Source of the DNA: a virus
Length of the DNA stretch: 36,446 bases
Virus record (IMG/VR): IMGVR_UViG_3300040815_002460
Span: 1 to 36,446 of that record
Strand: one strand, 5' to 3'
Shown: positions 1 through 7,722 of the stretch, one piece after another
Layout: each line of letters begins with the position of its first letter
Numbering within the stretch: the first letter of the stretch is position 1
Made by a program: the position numbers and the translations under genes
The notes under the pieces: model-generated
The model's input: only the letters and a program-made list of their open reading frames with translations
Databases searched by the model: none
What the model was told of the DNA's origin: nothing

Positions 1-1
1 T

Positions 2-499
2 GTTTCGACTTCCGGAGGTGGGGGTATTAAAAACCCACTTACTGATGGAAATATAGTCCCTTTACTGGGGAATATTAATACAACTAATATTAATGATACT
101 CATAATTTTATAGCCTACTGCTGGCATTCGGTAGAAGGCTACAGTAAGTTCGGCAGCTACGAAGGGTCTACTGCTTTGCCGTTTGTGTACTGTGGCTTCC
201 GCCCTGCCCTTGTAATTTGCAAATGCACATCCGACACCACCACGACTCATACTAGTTGGGCTATGTACGACAATGCTAGGGATTCCAGTAACGTCATGAA
301 TAAAGTTTTGTACGCTAATAAAAGTATCCAAGAAGGCTATCGTGGAAACGGGTCTACTGCCGCAACGGACATATACATAGATTTTTTAAGTAATGGTTTT
401 AAAGTTAGATCCACTAAAGAAGAAATTAACGATGATGGCGAAACTTACATCTTTATGGCCTTCGCAGAACAACCATTTAAATTTAGCAACGCACGTTAA
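2..499 (+). CDS. Tail fibre-like protein, C-terminal part (5' end outside window)
   Basis: The frame is open from base 2 to the TAA at 497-499, so the gene enters from the left and only about 165 C-terminal residues are present. The visible part has FIAYCWHSVEGYSKFGSY, then GFRPALVICK, a MYDNARDSSN segment, IDFLSNGFKVRS and the ending YIFMAFAEQPFKFSNAR. This set of short motifs is a recurrent C-terminal module of phage tail fibre/structural proteins, which I recall being annotated as DUF7483 (from memory, unchecked). The module is probably a beta-rich distal or receptor-contact part of the virion. A tail-fibre assembly chaperone-like gene follows 22 bp later, as is usual behind fibre genes. 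A TTG at 176 lies in frame but is internal, because the conserved module starts well upstream of it. Confidence 0.8.
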   Translation, partial: VSTSGGGGIKNPLTDGNIVPLLGNINTTNINDTHNFIAYCWHSVEGYSKFGSYEGSTALPFVYCGFRPALVICKCTSDTTTTHTSWAMYDNARDSSNVMNKVLYANKSIQEGYRGNGSTAATDIYIDFLSNGFKVRSTKEEINDDGETYIFMAFAEQPFKFSNAR

Positions 500-521
500 C
501 AGGATAAAAGGATAACTAACT

Positions 522-1073
522 ATGTGGACTTACAACGGCACTACGATTCGTGTTGGACGATCTTGGACAGATTCCAATGGCATTACACATCCGTCAGTCT
601 GGAATCGGTGGACACCAGAATTCAAAACGTCACTTGGAATGGTTTGGGTAGAACCTCCTGCGCCACCAGATCCGTATGATGAACGGTTTTATTGGTCAGC
701 TAATAACCCTAAAAGCCTAGATGATATAAACGTAACGGACGCAGACGGCAATCCAGTATTAGACATGGGCGGCAACCAGCAGGTTCAGCAGGGGCTCAAA
801 AGCCAGTGGATTAGCCGCACAAAACAAACCGCAGGAAGCCTACTTAAAGACACCGATTGGTATGTTGTACGGAAGGCCGAAACCAGCACCGCAGTGCCGC
901 AAGCAGTACTAGATTATAGGGCTTCTGTACGGGCCGCATCCAATTCAATCGAATCCGCCATCAATGGCTGCACGACACTAGAAGAGTTCATCGCACTCCA
1001 CACCACCCCAACGGACGAAGAGGGAAATCCAACGGGCAAAGCACCGATTCATGCGTGGCCTGATTCCCTATAA
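522..1073 (+). CDS. Probable tail-fibre assembly chaperone-like protein
   Basis: This is a 183-aa protein. The N-terminal half has an aromatic, Pro-rich segment (WVEPPAPPDPYDERFYW). The C-terminal half carries SLLKDTDWYVVRKAETSTAV followed by YRASVRAASNSIESAI. The LLxxTDWYVxRKA plus YRxxxR arrangement resembles the C-terminal domain of phage tail-fibre assembly chaperones, which bind or fold fibres and are not always virion parts. Its position directly behind a fibre gene fits. AGGATAACTAAC precedes the ATG with a rather long spacing. The assignment rests on this short motif and on context; the N-terminal part is not recognised. Confidence 0.65.
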   Translation: MWTYNGTTIRVGRSWTDSNGITHPSVWNRWTPEFKTSLGMVWVEPPAPPDPYDERFYWSANNPKSLDDINVTDADGNPVLDMGGNQQVQQGLKSQWISRTKQTAGSLLKDTDWYVVRKAETSTAVPQAVLDYRASVRAASNSIESAINGCTTLEEFIALHTTPTDEEGNPTGKAPIHAWPDSL

Positions 1074-1094
1074 CCCTTTAGCCGAGTACCTGCT

Positions 1095-1388
1095 ATGCCC
1101 GAATCATCTTCAATCATTCAGCTGGTTAGCGACTTAGGCGCAGGGCTTGGCTCCTTGATCGCTTGTTTCTGGTATATCCAATTTATCACAAAATCTCATC
1201 GTGAGGAGCGAACAACAGCAGACATGATGCACAAAGAAGAAAGGCTCGAATGGATGAAAAAGGATACGACCAGCGATGAGGCACTCAGAGGAATCATTTC
1301 TGAGTCTAACAAAATACTGGGGGATCTGCGAAGCTGCCTAGTCGAACAAACTACACTGCTGAAGGCCGTACTGCGGGAGAAAGAATAA
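1095..1388 (+). CDS. Holin-like small membrane protein
   Basis: This is a 97-aa protein with one hydrophobic segment at about residues 12-31 (LGAGLGSLIACFWYIQFIT), followed by a charged, probably helical tail of about 60 residues rich in Glu, Lys and Arg. A single N-terminal membrane span with a cytoplasmic coiled tail is the layout of BhlA/UviB-type and class II phage holins. It lies 5' of an M15 peptidase (2738) and 3' of fibre genes, a usual place for lysis genes in short-tailed phages. No strong Shine-Dalgarno sequence is visible. The holin role is inferred from topology and position, not from a family signature. Confidence 0.55.
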   Translation: MPESSSIIQLVSDLGAGLGSLIACFWYIQFITKSHREERTTADMMHKEERLEWMKKDTTSDEALRGIISESNKILGDLRSCLVEQTTLLKAVLREKE

Positions 1389-1389
1389 G

Positions 1390-1689
1390 ATGCCAGCAAG
1401 AGTCAATAAGAAGGCTATGCCCTGCAACAAGCCCAGACCAGCGCCAGCAGGAAGCAAAAAGAAGAGGGTGGTCAAGGACTGCAGCGGTGGAAAAGAAAAG
1501 ATCATTCAGTATGGAGCAAAGGGCTATGGAAACAATTACTCTGCCGCAGCTAGAAAATCTTTTAAGGCACGACACAAGTGCGCTTCAGCAACTAAAGGCA
1601 CTGCAAAACACTGGGCTTGCAAAGACCTATGGGGTGGCAAGGGAGGACATACTACGTCTAATCCGAAAGGTAGAAAAGGAAAGTACTAA
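1390..1689 (+). CDS. Small basic phage protein with SGGKEKIIxxG and RKSFxARHxC motifs
   Basis: This is a 99-aa, strongly basic protein. It starts one base after the preceding stop and its TAA overlaps the next ATG by one base (TAATG). Visible motifs are KAMPCNKPRPAPAGSKK, CSGGKEKIIQYGAKGYG, AARKSFKARHKC and HWACKDLW. I recognise this pattern from many phage and some large-virus proteins of unknown role. Regularly spaced Cys and His residues and many Lys residues would suit metal or nucleic-acid binding, but no function is established. It belongs to a run of three small Lys/Gly/Cys-rich genes (with 2093 and 2224) inside the lysis cluster. Confidence 0.7.
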   Translation: MPARVNKKAMPCNKPRPAPAGSKKKRVVKDCSGGKEKIIQYGAKGYGNNYSAAARKSFKARHKCASATKGTAKHWACKDLWGGKGGHTTSNPKGRKGKY

Positions 1690-2093
1690 TGAAGAAATCA
1701 CTGCTGCTACTGGCCCTGTTGTCAACCTGCGGGTTGCCGCCGCCAGCGTTCTCGCATCACGGCAATCTGCCACAGCATCTCGACAAGAGTAAAGGGCCGT
1801 TGGTCAACGAAGTTGAGCAACAACTGTATGAGATCAACTACCCTACCCTATTTCTACTGCAGTGGACGTATCAATGTTCGCTGCAGATGCAGCCACAGTT
1901 TGAATACCAAGGAATGCCAAAACCGTTGGCACTTCAGTTCTCCATTCAAAACTGTTCTTGCGTCATCGATGAATTCCGCAAGCACTATCGGTACGAGCAG
2001 GTTTTGGAAATGTCTGAACCCCAAAAGCTACAAGCTGCCGAAAAGATGACTAAGGAATGCTTAATCGGTGTAAATACGGATAGGCAGATCTGA
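1689..2093 (+). CDS. Small exported protein, possible lipoprotein
   Basis: This is a 134-aa protein beginning MKKSLLLLALLSTCGLPPP, a clear signal peptide with Lys residues, a Leu-rich core and a small-residue/Pro region. The LSTC segment resembles a lipobox, but Thr at the -1 position is unusual, so both cleavage by signal peptidase I and lipidation are possible. The mature part contains several Cys residues (YQCSLQ, QNCSCVIDEF, TKECL), which could form disulphides in the periplasm. It is coupled to both neighbours (TAATG upstream; its TGA overlaps the ATG at 2093). An envelope role in lysis, for example spanin-like, is only a positional guess. Confidence 0.65.
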   Translation: MKKSLLLLALLSTCGLPPPAFSHHGNLPQHLDKSKGPLVNEVEQQLYEINYPTLFLLQWTYQCSLQMQPQFEYQGMPKPLALQFSIQNCSCVIDEFRKHYRYEQVLEMSEPQKLQAAEKMTKECLIGVNTDRQI

Positions 2094-2263
2094 TGGCCAA
2101 TACTCCAACCAAGCCTGCCCTCTGGGCAAAGGCCAAGGCGGAAGCAAAAAGAAAGTACAAAGTATATCCGAGTGCCTATGCCAACGGATATGCCGCCAAG
2201 AGATACAAAGCGATGGGAGGAGGATGGCAACGAAGTTCGGGCCAGAAAAAAAGCAAGGGCTGA
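2093..2263 (+). CDS. 56-aa small phage protein (KPALWAKAKAEAKRKYxVYPSAYAN type)
   Basis: The ATG at 2093 overlaps the preceding TGA (TGATG) and the frame closes at TGA 2261-2263, giving 56 aa. It reads KPALWAKAKAEAKRKYKVYP, then SAYANGYAAKRYKAMGGGW. This is a very recognisable small protein of phages and some metagenomic viruses: helical, basic, with conserved Trp, Tyr and a GGGW end. Its function is unknown. It overlaps the next gene by 40 bp, and its codons for the GGG run double as the ribosome-binding site of that gene. The conserved sequence makes it a real gene despite its size. Confidence 0.75.
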   Translation: MANTPTKPALWAKAKAEAKRKYKVYPSAYANGYAAKRYKAMGGGWQRSSGQKKSKG

Positions 2264-2454
2264 AGGGTTGGTTTGGGAGAAACGGCGGCAAGGGCTGGGT
2301 GGACTGCAAGACAGGGAAGGCTTGTGGCCGAAAGTCTGCCAAGGGTGGCAGCAAACGTCCGTATCCAGCGTGTCGGCCTACCAAGGCCATGTGCAAGGCG
2401 GCTCCTGCAAAACGTAAAACCAGTAGCAAGAGGGTATCTTGGAAGAAATCATAA
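2224..2454 (+). CDS. Small Lys/Gly/Cys-rich phage protein (GGKGWVDCKTGKxCGR type)
   Basis: This is a 76-aa protein with GLKGWFGRNGGKGWVDCKTG, ACGRKSAKGG, YPACRPTKAMC and a Lys/Arg-rich tail. Four Cys residues sit in GWVDC, ACGR, PACR and AMC, which may bind metal. It resembles small virion-associated or DNA-associated proteins found next to the KPALWAKAKAEAK type in other phages; no function is known to me. The start ATG at 2224 follows GGGAGGAGG with only a short gap, inside the upstream reading frame. Overlaps on both sides indicate coupled translation. Confidence 0.7.
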   Translation: MATKFGPEKKQGLKGWFGRNGGKGWVDCKTGKACGRKSAKGGSKRPYPACRPTKAMCKAAPAKRKTSSKRVSWKKS

Positions 2455-2741
2455 AGAATCTCATTACGGACACGGTGACAGATGCCGTCACAGACGCTGG
2501 GATTGAAGCGATCCCCGATCCGAACAACCAGGAAGCGATTGATTTCATCCTCTCTGCGCCCGTAGATGCCAGCGTAGAGGACATGGCGTGGGGCGTTACG
2601 GATGTCCTGCTGGACACCGGAGCCGCCGAGGGAATTGCGGCGTTCTTTGGTGCGCCTATCGCGATTGTCATTGGAATCAAGATGTTCAAGCGGTGGCGCA
2701 AGGAAATCAAAGCTAAACAAATGATGGGGAAAAACGCATGA
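2439..2741 (+). CDS. Small membrane protein in lysis cluster (TTG start)
   Basis: This is a 100-aa protein opening with TTG at 2439, 16 bp inside the preceding gene. The N-terminal 60 residues are acidic (TDTVTDAVTDAGIEAIPDP and so on). A hydrophobic segment at about residues 63-80 (GIAAFFGAPIAIVIGIKMF) is followed by a basic tail (KRWRKEIKAK), giving one predicted membrane span with a positive C-terminal end. It immediately precedes the M15 peptidase (ATGA overlap), so a role in lysis is plausible. It could be a second holin-like or anti-holin protein, but no family signature is seen. Confidence 0.6.
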   Translation: MEEIIKNLITDTVTDAVTDAGIEAIPDPNNQEAIDFILSAPVDASVEDMAWGVTDVLLDTGAAEGIAAFFGAPIAIVIGIKMFKRWRKEIKAKQMMGKNA

Positions 2742-3121
2742 GTACTATTGAATCCAGCCCCCATTTCAGCAGGGAGGAACTCGCCTGTTCCTTCACGAAC
2801 AATTGCGCGATGGACTTGGAAATGATGGAAAAGCTGGAAGCGTTGCGGGAGGAGTTCGGACAACCGATGCGCCTATCCAGCGCCTATCGTGACCCAAAAC
2901 TTAATCCACGCGAACGCATGAAGCCGAATGGACCAGGATATCATGGACGAGGGATGGCCGTGGATGTGTTGATCTACGGGGCAGATGCCATACGCCTACT
3001 GAAGCTGGCAATCAAGCACGGATTCAATGGACTGGGGATCAACCAGCGCAACGACTTTTCCCAGAGATTCATACATTTGGACGTAAGAAAACCTGAAAAA
3101 TCAGCTATTTGGAGTTACTAG
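2738..3121 (+). CDS. M15-type peptidase, probable endolysin
   Basis: This 127-aa protein is a short single-domain enzyme. It has SSAYRDPKLN, GYHGRGMAVDV and FIHLDVR in the order of the Peptidase_M15 (D-Ala-D-Ala carboxypeptidase-like) fold. The predicted zinc ligands are His69, Asp76 and His113, and Trp125 sits near the C-terminus as in relatives. Such enzymes cleave peptide cross-links of peptidoglycan. There is no signal peptide, so release would depend on a holin, and a holin-like gene lies at 1095. The ATG overlaps the preceding stop as ATGA. An alternative is a virion-associated peptidase, since fibre and tail genes follow. Confidence 0.85.
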   Translation: MSTIESSPHFSREELACSFTNNCAMDLEMMEKLEALREEFGQPMRLSSAYRDPKLNPRERMKPNGPGYHGRGMAVDVLIYGADAIRLLKLAIKHGFNGLGINQRNDFSQRFIHLDVRKPEKSAIWSY

Positions 3122-3904
3122 ATGAGTACTGTACGAGTCAATGAAGTTCGGCATCTATCCAACAGCGGAGCCTCTCCCAACATTTCGCTGGATGCGACAG
3201 GGAACTCCACTGTACAGAGTCTGACTGCATCAGGAACCGTCAGTGCCAACACTGTCGTTTCGACAGGTTCTGTCACAGGGGCTTCCCTGATCAGCAACAT
3301 TGCCGTAGGAACGGCTCCGCTGACGGTCACCTCGACCACAAAGGTGAGCAATCTGAATGTGGACAAACTCAACGGCAAGACTCATGGTTCCACAGACGGA
3401 GACATTCCTGTCCTCAGTACCGATGGAACTGCCAACACGATCAGTCTGGACTTGCTGGGGAAATCCATCCCTTCGGGCTCTCTGGTCGGAACCTCGGACA
3501 CACAAAGTCTTTCCAACAAGACCTTTACCACCAGTACCGAAATCCAAGGACTGCTGACGGTCACCGGGGCCTCTGCCGAGATCCGGTGCGCTGGGGATGT
3601 CACAGCCTACTACACCTCCGATATCCGCAAGAAACGAAACGTTCGGATGATCTCATCCAACCCGCTGGCTGATCTGGCGGTGTTGCGTGGGGTCCGCTTT
3701 GAGTGGCTGGAGGATCATCCCACAGGTGGAGAATCCAGCGTTGGGGTGATTGCCCAAGAGGTGCAACCTGTGGTCCCCGAAGCGGTGATCCAACGTCCCG
3801 ATGGTACATTGGCCGTCCGGTACGAACTCCTGATCCCGTTACTGATTGAATCGGTCAATCAGTTAAGTAAACAAGTCCAAGAACTCCAACGGGCAATGGA
3901 ATGA
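3122..3904 (+). CDS. Tail fibre/spike protein with C-terminal S74 self-cleaving chaperone
   Basis: This is a 260-aa protein. Residues 1-160 are Ser/Thr/Gly-rich with fibre-type motifs (NLNVDKLNGKTHGS, QSLSNKTFTT), indicating a beta-structured trimeric stalk. From about residue 163 the Peptidase_S74 intramolecular chaperone begins: YYTSDIRKKRNVR, with Ser166 and Lys171 as the likely Ser-Lys dyad, then GVIAQEVQPVVPEAV and a terminal helix (LLIPLLIESVNQLSKQVQEL). In this family the chaperone assists trimerisation and cuts itself off before Ser. The start follows the preceding stop directly, with GGAG upstream; the end overlaps the next gene by ATGA. Confidence 0.85.
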   Translation: MSTVRVNEVRHLSNSGASPNISLDATGNSTVQSLTASGTVSANTVVSTGSVTGASLISNIAVGTAPLTVTSTTKVSNLNVDKLNGKTHGSTDGDIPVLSTDGTANTISLDLLGKSIPSGSLVGTSDTQSLSNKTFTTSTEIQGLLTVTGASAEIRCAGDVTAYYTSDIRKKRNVRMISSNPLADLAVLRGVRFEWLEDHPTGGESSVGVIAQEVQPVVPEAVIQRPDGTLAVRYELLIPLLIESVNQLSKQVQELQRAME

Positions 3905-6435
3905 TCCAAGAGCAGTCGAACTTCGGCGGGGGGCTGAACACACTGCTTCCTGGCAATCGACTGCCGGAAGCCACCAGTCAGTTGCTCATCGATGCCGAAG
4001 TCTATGACAACACGATCCGGCAGGGAGAGTCCTTTGGAGGCGAAGGAGGTGGACAGGTCTTCTACTACGAGGCCGGAGAAACGTGGGTTGGAAGCAGTGG
4101 CTTCAGCAATGTCACTCCAGCCGTTCAACTGATCATCACCACCGTTCTCAGCAGCAGTGGAGATGCAGAGTACACCAGCCCTCTGGTCATTGAGCGCAAT
4201 GGGGACTACACGATCACCAGTGGGGATACGATCACCGTTCAAGGACTGATCAAGGGCCTCTTCCAGGCAAATTCCTTCGTGGAATACTCTCAGGATCTCT
4301 ACATTGGTCGGGATTCCTATTCCATCCGTGTTGCCGCCAATGGAGTCAATGCCGGAGCCAAGACACTGACGCTGGAATCTGGAGAGGTGGACAAGATCCA
4401 TGTTGGGGACAGGCTGGTTGCCAATGATTCGATTCTCCCTGACGGTGGATTGGTCACCAACATCATTTCTGCATCCAACCAGATTGTCATTGATCAGACT
4501 CCGGTTGCTTCGGCAACAGCAACCCTTGTGGCAGTGGACAGCGCCCCCATCCGTATTCTGGATGGGGATCTGAATCAGACCTACCGGATGGGACTGGAGG
4601 TTCCCGAACCAAACATCAGCTTTTCCCAGATTGGCACAAACGCAGATCGGGCTTCCAGCCATACCTCCCTCTGGTACTCGACCAGCACCGGATACTATCC
4701 AATTCCCTACCAGTACGGGCTGGCACGGTTTGATGAGGCGACAGGAGCAGAGTCAGGGATGTCTGATCTGACAGATCCCTCCAATAGCGCCAGTTCCCTT
4801 GCAAAGGATGCCAACAACATCAATCGGCCTGCCTTGGTCACAATCAGTGATATCACAACAGGCAAGTATGCGCTGTACCGGACGGGGGGAACCAGTTCGG
4901 TCATCAAGAAGGTCGCCAATCTCTACTACAGCAGTGTCACTTCGGGAACCATCTCTGTTTCCAACACAACCGATCTCAATGTAACCATCAACAATCTCCC
5001 TCCAGGAAAGGCCCGTCTCAACTGGCATTCCTTCAACGGTTGCCTCTACAACACGGTCAACAACGACATAACCGACTACAGTACCATTTCTTCTGGATCA
5101 GTCAGTTTCACACTGAGCCGCACCGCTGGAGCCGCACACCATGTAGACATTCTGGTGGAAATCGTGATGGATGACGATCCGTTTGAACGGGTCTTCATTC
5201 CCATCGCGTTTGCCGTAGATACACAAGGTTCCATCACCAGCGGAACGTTCTTGGACTTTGTTCCAGCAAGAGCCTTGATTGACATCCAACCGATCCTCAA
5301 TACCGATTTGCCTCCGTACAACATGCAGCATGTAACGGAGGTCAATAACTTCTTCTTTGGAGTCGAGGGCCGGACTCTTTACATTTCCCGTTTCAGTGAC
5401 CCCAACAACTGGCCTCTGGCCGGATACCTTTCCTTTGACAATGACATCACCGCATTGGGAAGACGTGGCTCCGACCTGCTGGTCTTTACCGACTTCTCCC
5501 TCTACCGGGTTTTCGGTTCCACTGCCGACAGTATGCGGAAGGTCAAGGTTCCTACTGTAGAAGGCGTTCCTGCCGGACTCCATCGTTGTGTCCGTGAGAT
5601 CATGCAGGGAGTCCTCTACATCAGTTTCAATGGCATCTGTTTCTTTGATGGAGCCAACGTCACCAATCTAAGCAAGGGGATTCTAAAGGACTTCTCTCTA
5701 CCCTCTGACACCCTGATCAACAATGTTGCTGGAGTTGTGGACAACCGCTACTACCTGCTCTCCACCGACGAAACCACGCAGGGTTACGTTGTAGACATGC
5801 GCCAGGGGGTGCGGATTGCGAGATCCAATCTGACAGCAGCCTCTCTGCACTATCGGGGTCAGACCAACAATCTGTATTCTGAAGCAGGCTACCTGGGCGG
5901 TGGAACCAATCAGAACTTTACTGTACTGACTCGCGATTTTGATGCTGGAAACTTGCAGGATTTGAAAGTTTTCCGTGGGGTACAGATTACCGGAGAATCC
6001 TTGTCCGGCACACTGGAGTTGCTCATCGATGACGTGGTCACCGATATCTTCACGCTCCCTGCTACGCAGTTGGTGGAGCGGGTGTTTCGGTGTACCGATG
6101 CACGGATCGGACGCAAGGCCACCGTTCGGGTATCCAACGGAGGTGGGCGTTTGATTGGGGTAGGAGTCGAGATGGACATGCTGGCCGAACAAACGCTGCG
6201 CCGCTGGGATGCCGTGGAATTCCAGTACACCGGAGGCCCTTTGAATGTATCTGTGCTGGTGGATGGAGTGACCAAGATTGGACCGATAGCCCTGACTCCG
6301 ACTCTGACAGAGGATGGGACCTTGGCTCAATTGTACTTCCCTGCGCTGACCGAAGGATCGGTGGCCCACCTGTTCTGTGAGGAAACCGAAGCAGATCGGA
6401 TTTCCCGCATCCAGTACAGTTCGGAGCCGATATGA
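3901..6435 (+). CDS. Large virion protein, probable tail nozzle/tubular-B-like (T7 gp12 position)
   Basis: This is an 844-aa protein starting MIQEQSNFGGGLNTLLPG. The middle (about residues 470-620) contains NNFFFGVEGRTLYISRFSDP, LLVFTDFSLYRVFG and LYISFNGICFFDG, repeated beta-strand units as in beta-propeller tail nozzle proteins. The C-terminal third has two modules with a GxLxLLIDD or LNVSVLVDG strand pair that recur in the gene at 6589. By position, ahead of gp13- to gp16-like genes, it corresponds to T7 gp12/tail tubular protein B. The family assignment rests on order and style rather than a signature motif. Translation is coupled to the preceding and following genes through 4-bp overlaps. 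Confidence 0.65.
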   Translation: MIQEQSNFGGGLNTLLPGNRLPEATSQLLIDAEVYDNTIRQGESFGGEGGGQVFYYEAGETWVGSSGFSNVTPAVQLIITTVLSSSGDAEYTSPLVIERNGDYTITSGDTITVQGLIKGLFQANSFVEYSQDLYIGRDSYSIRVAANGVNAGAKTLTLESGEVDKIHVGDRLVANDSILPDGGLVTNIISASNQIVIDQTPVASATATLVAVDSAPIRILDGDLNQTYRMGLEVPEPNISFSQIGTNADRASSHTSLWYSTSTGYYPIPYQYGLARFDEATGAESGMSDLTDPSNSASSLAKDANNINRPALVTISDITTGKYALYRTGGTSSVIKKVANLYYSSVTSGTISVSNTTDLNVTINNLPPGKARLNWHSFNGCLYNTVNNDITDYSTISSGSVSFTLSRTAGAAHHVDILVEIVMDDDPFERVFIPIAFAVDTQGSITSGTFLDFVPARALIDIQPILNTDLPPYNMQHVTEVNNFFFGVEGRTLYISRFSDPNNWPLAGYLSFDNDITALGRRGSDLLVFTDFSLYRVFGSTADSMRKVKVPTVEGVPAGLHRCVREIMQGVLYISFNGICFFDGANVTNLSKGILKDFSLPSDTLINNVAGVVDNRYYLLSTDETTQGYVVDMRQGVRIARSNLTAASLHYRGQTNNLYSEAGYLGGGTNQNFTVLTRDFDAGNLQDLKVFRGVQITGESLSGTLELLIDDVVTDIFTLPATQLVERVFRCTDARIGRKATVRVSNGGGRLIGVGVEMDMLAEQTLRRWDAVEFQYTGGPLNVSVLVDGVTKIGPIALTPTLTEDGTLAQLYFPALTEGSVAHLFCEETEADRISRIQYSSEPI

Positions 6436-6596
6436 GCCAGTTGCGGGTGGCAGAGACAGATCTGTATCAGGAAATTGAGGATGAACGATTGCGGGAAACC
6501 CTGCGGCAACTGACCCAGAACAACCGGAATCTGCAGACCCAGTTGGATGAATTGCTGACACGCATCGAATTTTTGGAATCCCAGACCAATGATTAA
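6432..6596 (+). CDS. 54-aa coiled-coil protein
   Basis: The ATG at 6432 overlaps the upstream TGA as ATGA, and the TAA at 6594-6596 lies 8 bp inside the next gene. The 54 residues are almost wholly helical and charged (DLYQEIEDERLRETLRQL, then NNRNLQTQLDELLTRIEFLE), with Leu/Ile at heptad spacing, so a coiled coil is predicted from about residue 12 to 50. It is too short to be enzymatic. It may be a small tail component or a chaperone bridging the two structural proteins that flank it. The tight coupling on both sides supports it being a gene. Confidence 0.7.
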   Translation: MSQLRVAETDLYQEIEDERLRETLRQLTQNNRNLQTQLDELLTRIEFLESQTND

Positions 6597-7371
6597 ACCC
6601 AGAGTTATTGCCCAAGCCCTCCGAGTCGAGTACAAGGGGCAACCCAGCTATAGCGTTCATGTAGATGGGCAGACGTTGGTGAATCAACAGGCACTGCCAA
6701 CACAGGCGGAACGCAAGACCCGTCGGGTTCTCCTGCCTCCAGGGCTGGTAGGATACGTCATCCAGATCACCATCAGCGATCCGGCCATCACCCGATTCCA
6801 ACTGGAAACCGTGCCAGTGGAACAGTTTGCCACCCAACAACTCTATCATTACTGGGAAGTTACCTTTGACCAATCGGTGGAACTCAAACTCAACATGGAT
6901 GAGGTGGCCCAAAGGGCAAACAATCTCAGTGACACCATCATCCTGACGGCTAGAGATGGTAGACGGCAGGACACCCGACGGGTGTACTATCCAGCGTTGC
7001 GTTGGGGGTACATCCCAAATCTGGAACAAGTCAACATTGCCACGACTGCTGGGCAGGTCCATCGGGCGGTTCCGGTGGCTCTCCCTCTACGGTACTACCG
7101 AGGACTGCGGGATCATTCCGAAATCCAGGTGACCTACCAAGGGTATGTAGATCTCCAGATCTATTTGGATGGAGAGATGATCTCGCAGTTCAATCTGGAT
7201 GCTGCCTTGGATGAGTCGGCATACCAGACCAGCAAGCACTACTTGCCAGCGGGAGGACGAGGTCATACCCTCCAGTGGATTCAGTACGATGGAGATGGCG
7301 AGATTGCACTCTTGGAGAGTGATATCACCCTGACCGACCTTCAACAACCGGAGCAGCCCGTACCCGTATGA
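6589..7371 (+). CDS. Virion structural protein built of beta-sandwich-like modules
   Basis: This is a 260-aa protein with two similar modules. The first, about residues 9-75, has VEYKGQPSYSVHVDGQTL. The second, about residues 180-255, has VTYQGYVDLQIYLDGEMI and later HTLQWIQYDGDGEIALLESD. Both share the pattern of aromatic strand, Gly, alternating hydrophobic strand and DG turn, also present at the C-terminal end of the 844-aa protein at 3901. A middle part is rich in Arg and Tyr (RRVYYPALRWGY). This suggests a family of repeated tail modules that arose by duplication. It is coupled to both neighbours by overlaps. No catalytic motif is seen; the exact virion place is unknown. Confidence 0.6.
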   Translation: MIKPRVIAQALRVEYKGQPSYSVHVDGQTLVNQQALPTQAERKTRRVLLPPGLVGYVIQITISDPAITRFQLETVPVEQFATQQLYHYWEVTFDQSVELKLNMDEVAQRANNLSDTIILTARDGRRQDTRRVYYPALRWGYIPNLEQVNIATTAGQVHRAVPVALPLRYYRGLRDHSEIQVTYQGYVDLQIYLDGEMISQFNLDAALDESAYQTSKHYLPAGGRGHTLQWIQYDGDGEIALLESDITLTDLQQPEQPVPV

Positions 7372-7721
7372 TTGGACTGGCAGACAGTGTCCGCCTCTTG
7401 AGGCCAGCGATTGAACGCGAAAGAGACACAACCGTGGAGTGGGTGTTGACAAAGATCAAACAGGGGCAGTTTCAGCTTTGGCGTGGAGAACAGTCCGCAC
7501 TTGTGACCAACGTGGTGGATGTGGGGAATGGAAGACATCTGGTCTGGCTCTTTGCCGGAGGGAACCTAAACGAAATAAATGAACTTATGAAACCTGAGAT
7601 TGAAGACTGGGCAAGACACGTCGGCTGCATCCGAGCAACCATGACGGCAAGACCAGGGTGGTCCAGAGTCCTAAAAGATTACAAACAGCGAAAACAAGTC
7701 GTACTTAGCAAGGAGTTATAA
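7368..7721 (+). CDS. GNAT-like/internal virion protein A-like protein (T7 gp13 position)
   Basis: This is a 117-aa protein. It has a short alpha/beta layout: a central strand segment (VTNVVDVGNGRHLVWLFAG), then MKPEIEDWARHVGCIRATMT, and the C-terminal motif ARPGWSRVLKDYKQRKQVVLSKEL in two parts (ARPGWSRVLKDYKQRK; VVLSKEL). The GRxGWxRxLKDYG-like ending is typical of acetyltransferase-fold proteins encoded at the gp13 position of T7-like phages. Here the expected Gly after Tyr is replaced by Lys. Whether it has enzyme activity is not clear. It lies just ahead of the gp14-like gene, and an AAGGAG site before the next start overlaps its end. Confidence 0.6.
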   Translation: MIGLADSVRLLRPAIERERDTTVEWVLTKIKQGQFQLWRGEQSALVTNVVDVGNGRHLVWLFAGGNLNEINELMKPEIEDWARHVGCIRATMTARPGWSRVLKDYKQRKQVVLSKEL

Positions 7722-7722
7722 T

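Noticed and set aside
1487-1792. 101-aa plus-strand open frame across the end of one gene and start of the next
   Set aside because: It overlaps two genes with strong features (conserved basic protein and signal-peptide protein) in another frame and has no recognisable motif.
2061-2720. 219-aa minus-strand open frame
   Set aside because: It lies opposite four coupled plus-strand genes with recognisable motifs and a Pro/Phe-rich artefact composition.
5698-7062. 454-aa minus-strand open frame opposite the tail genes
   Set aside because: It is antisense to conserved structural genes. Its composition (Gly, Ser, His, Gln-rich) is what the reverse of those codons gives; no motif.
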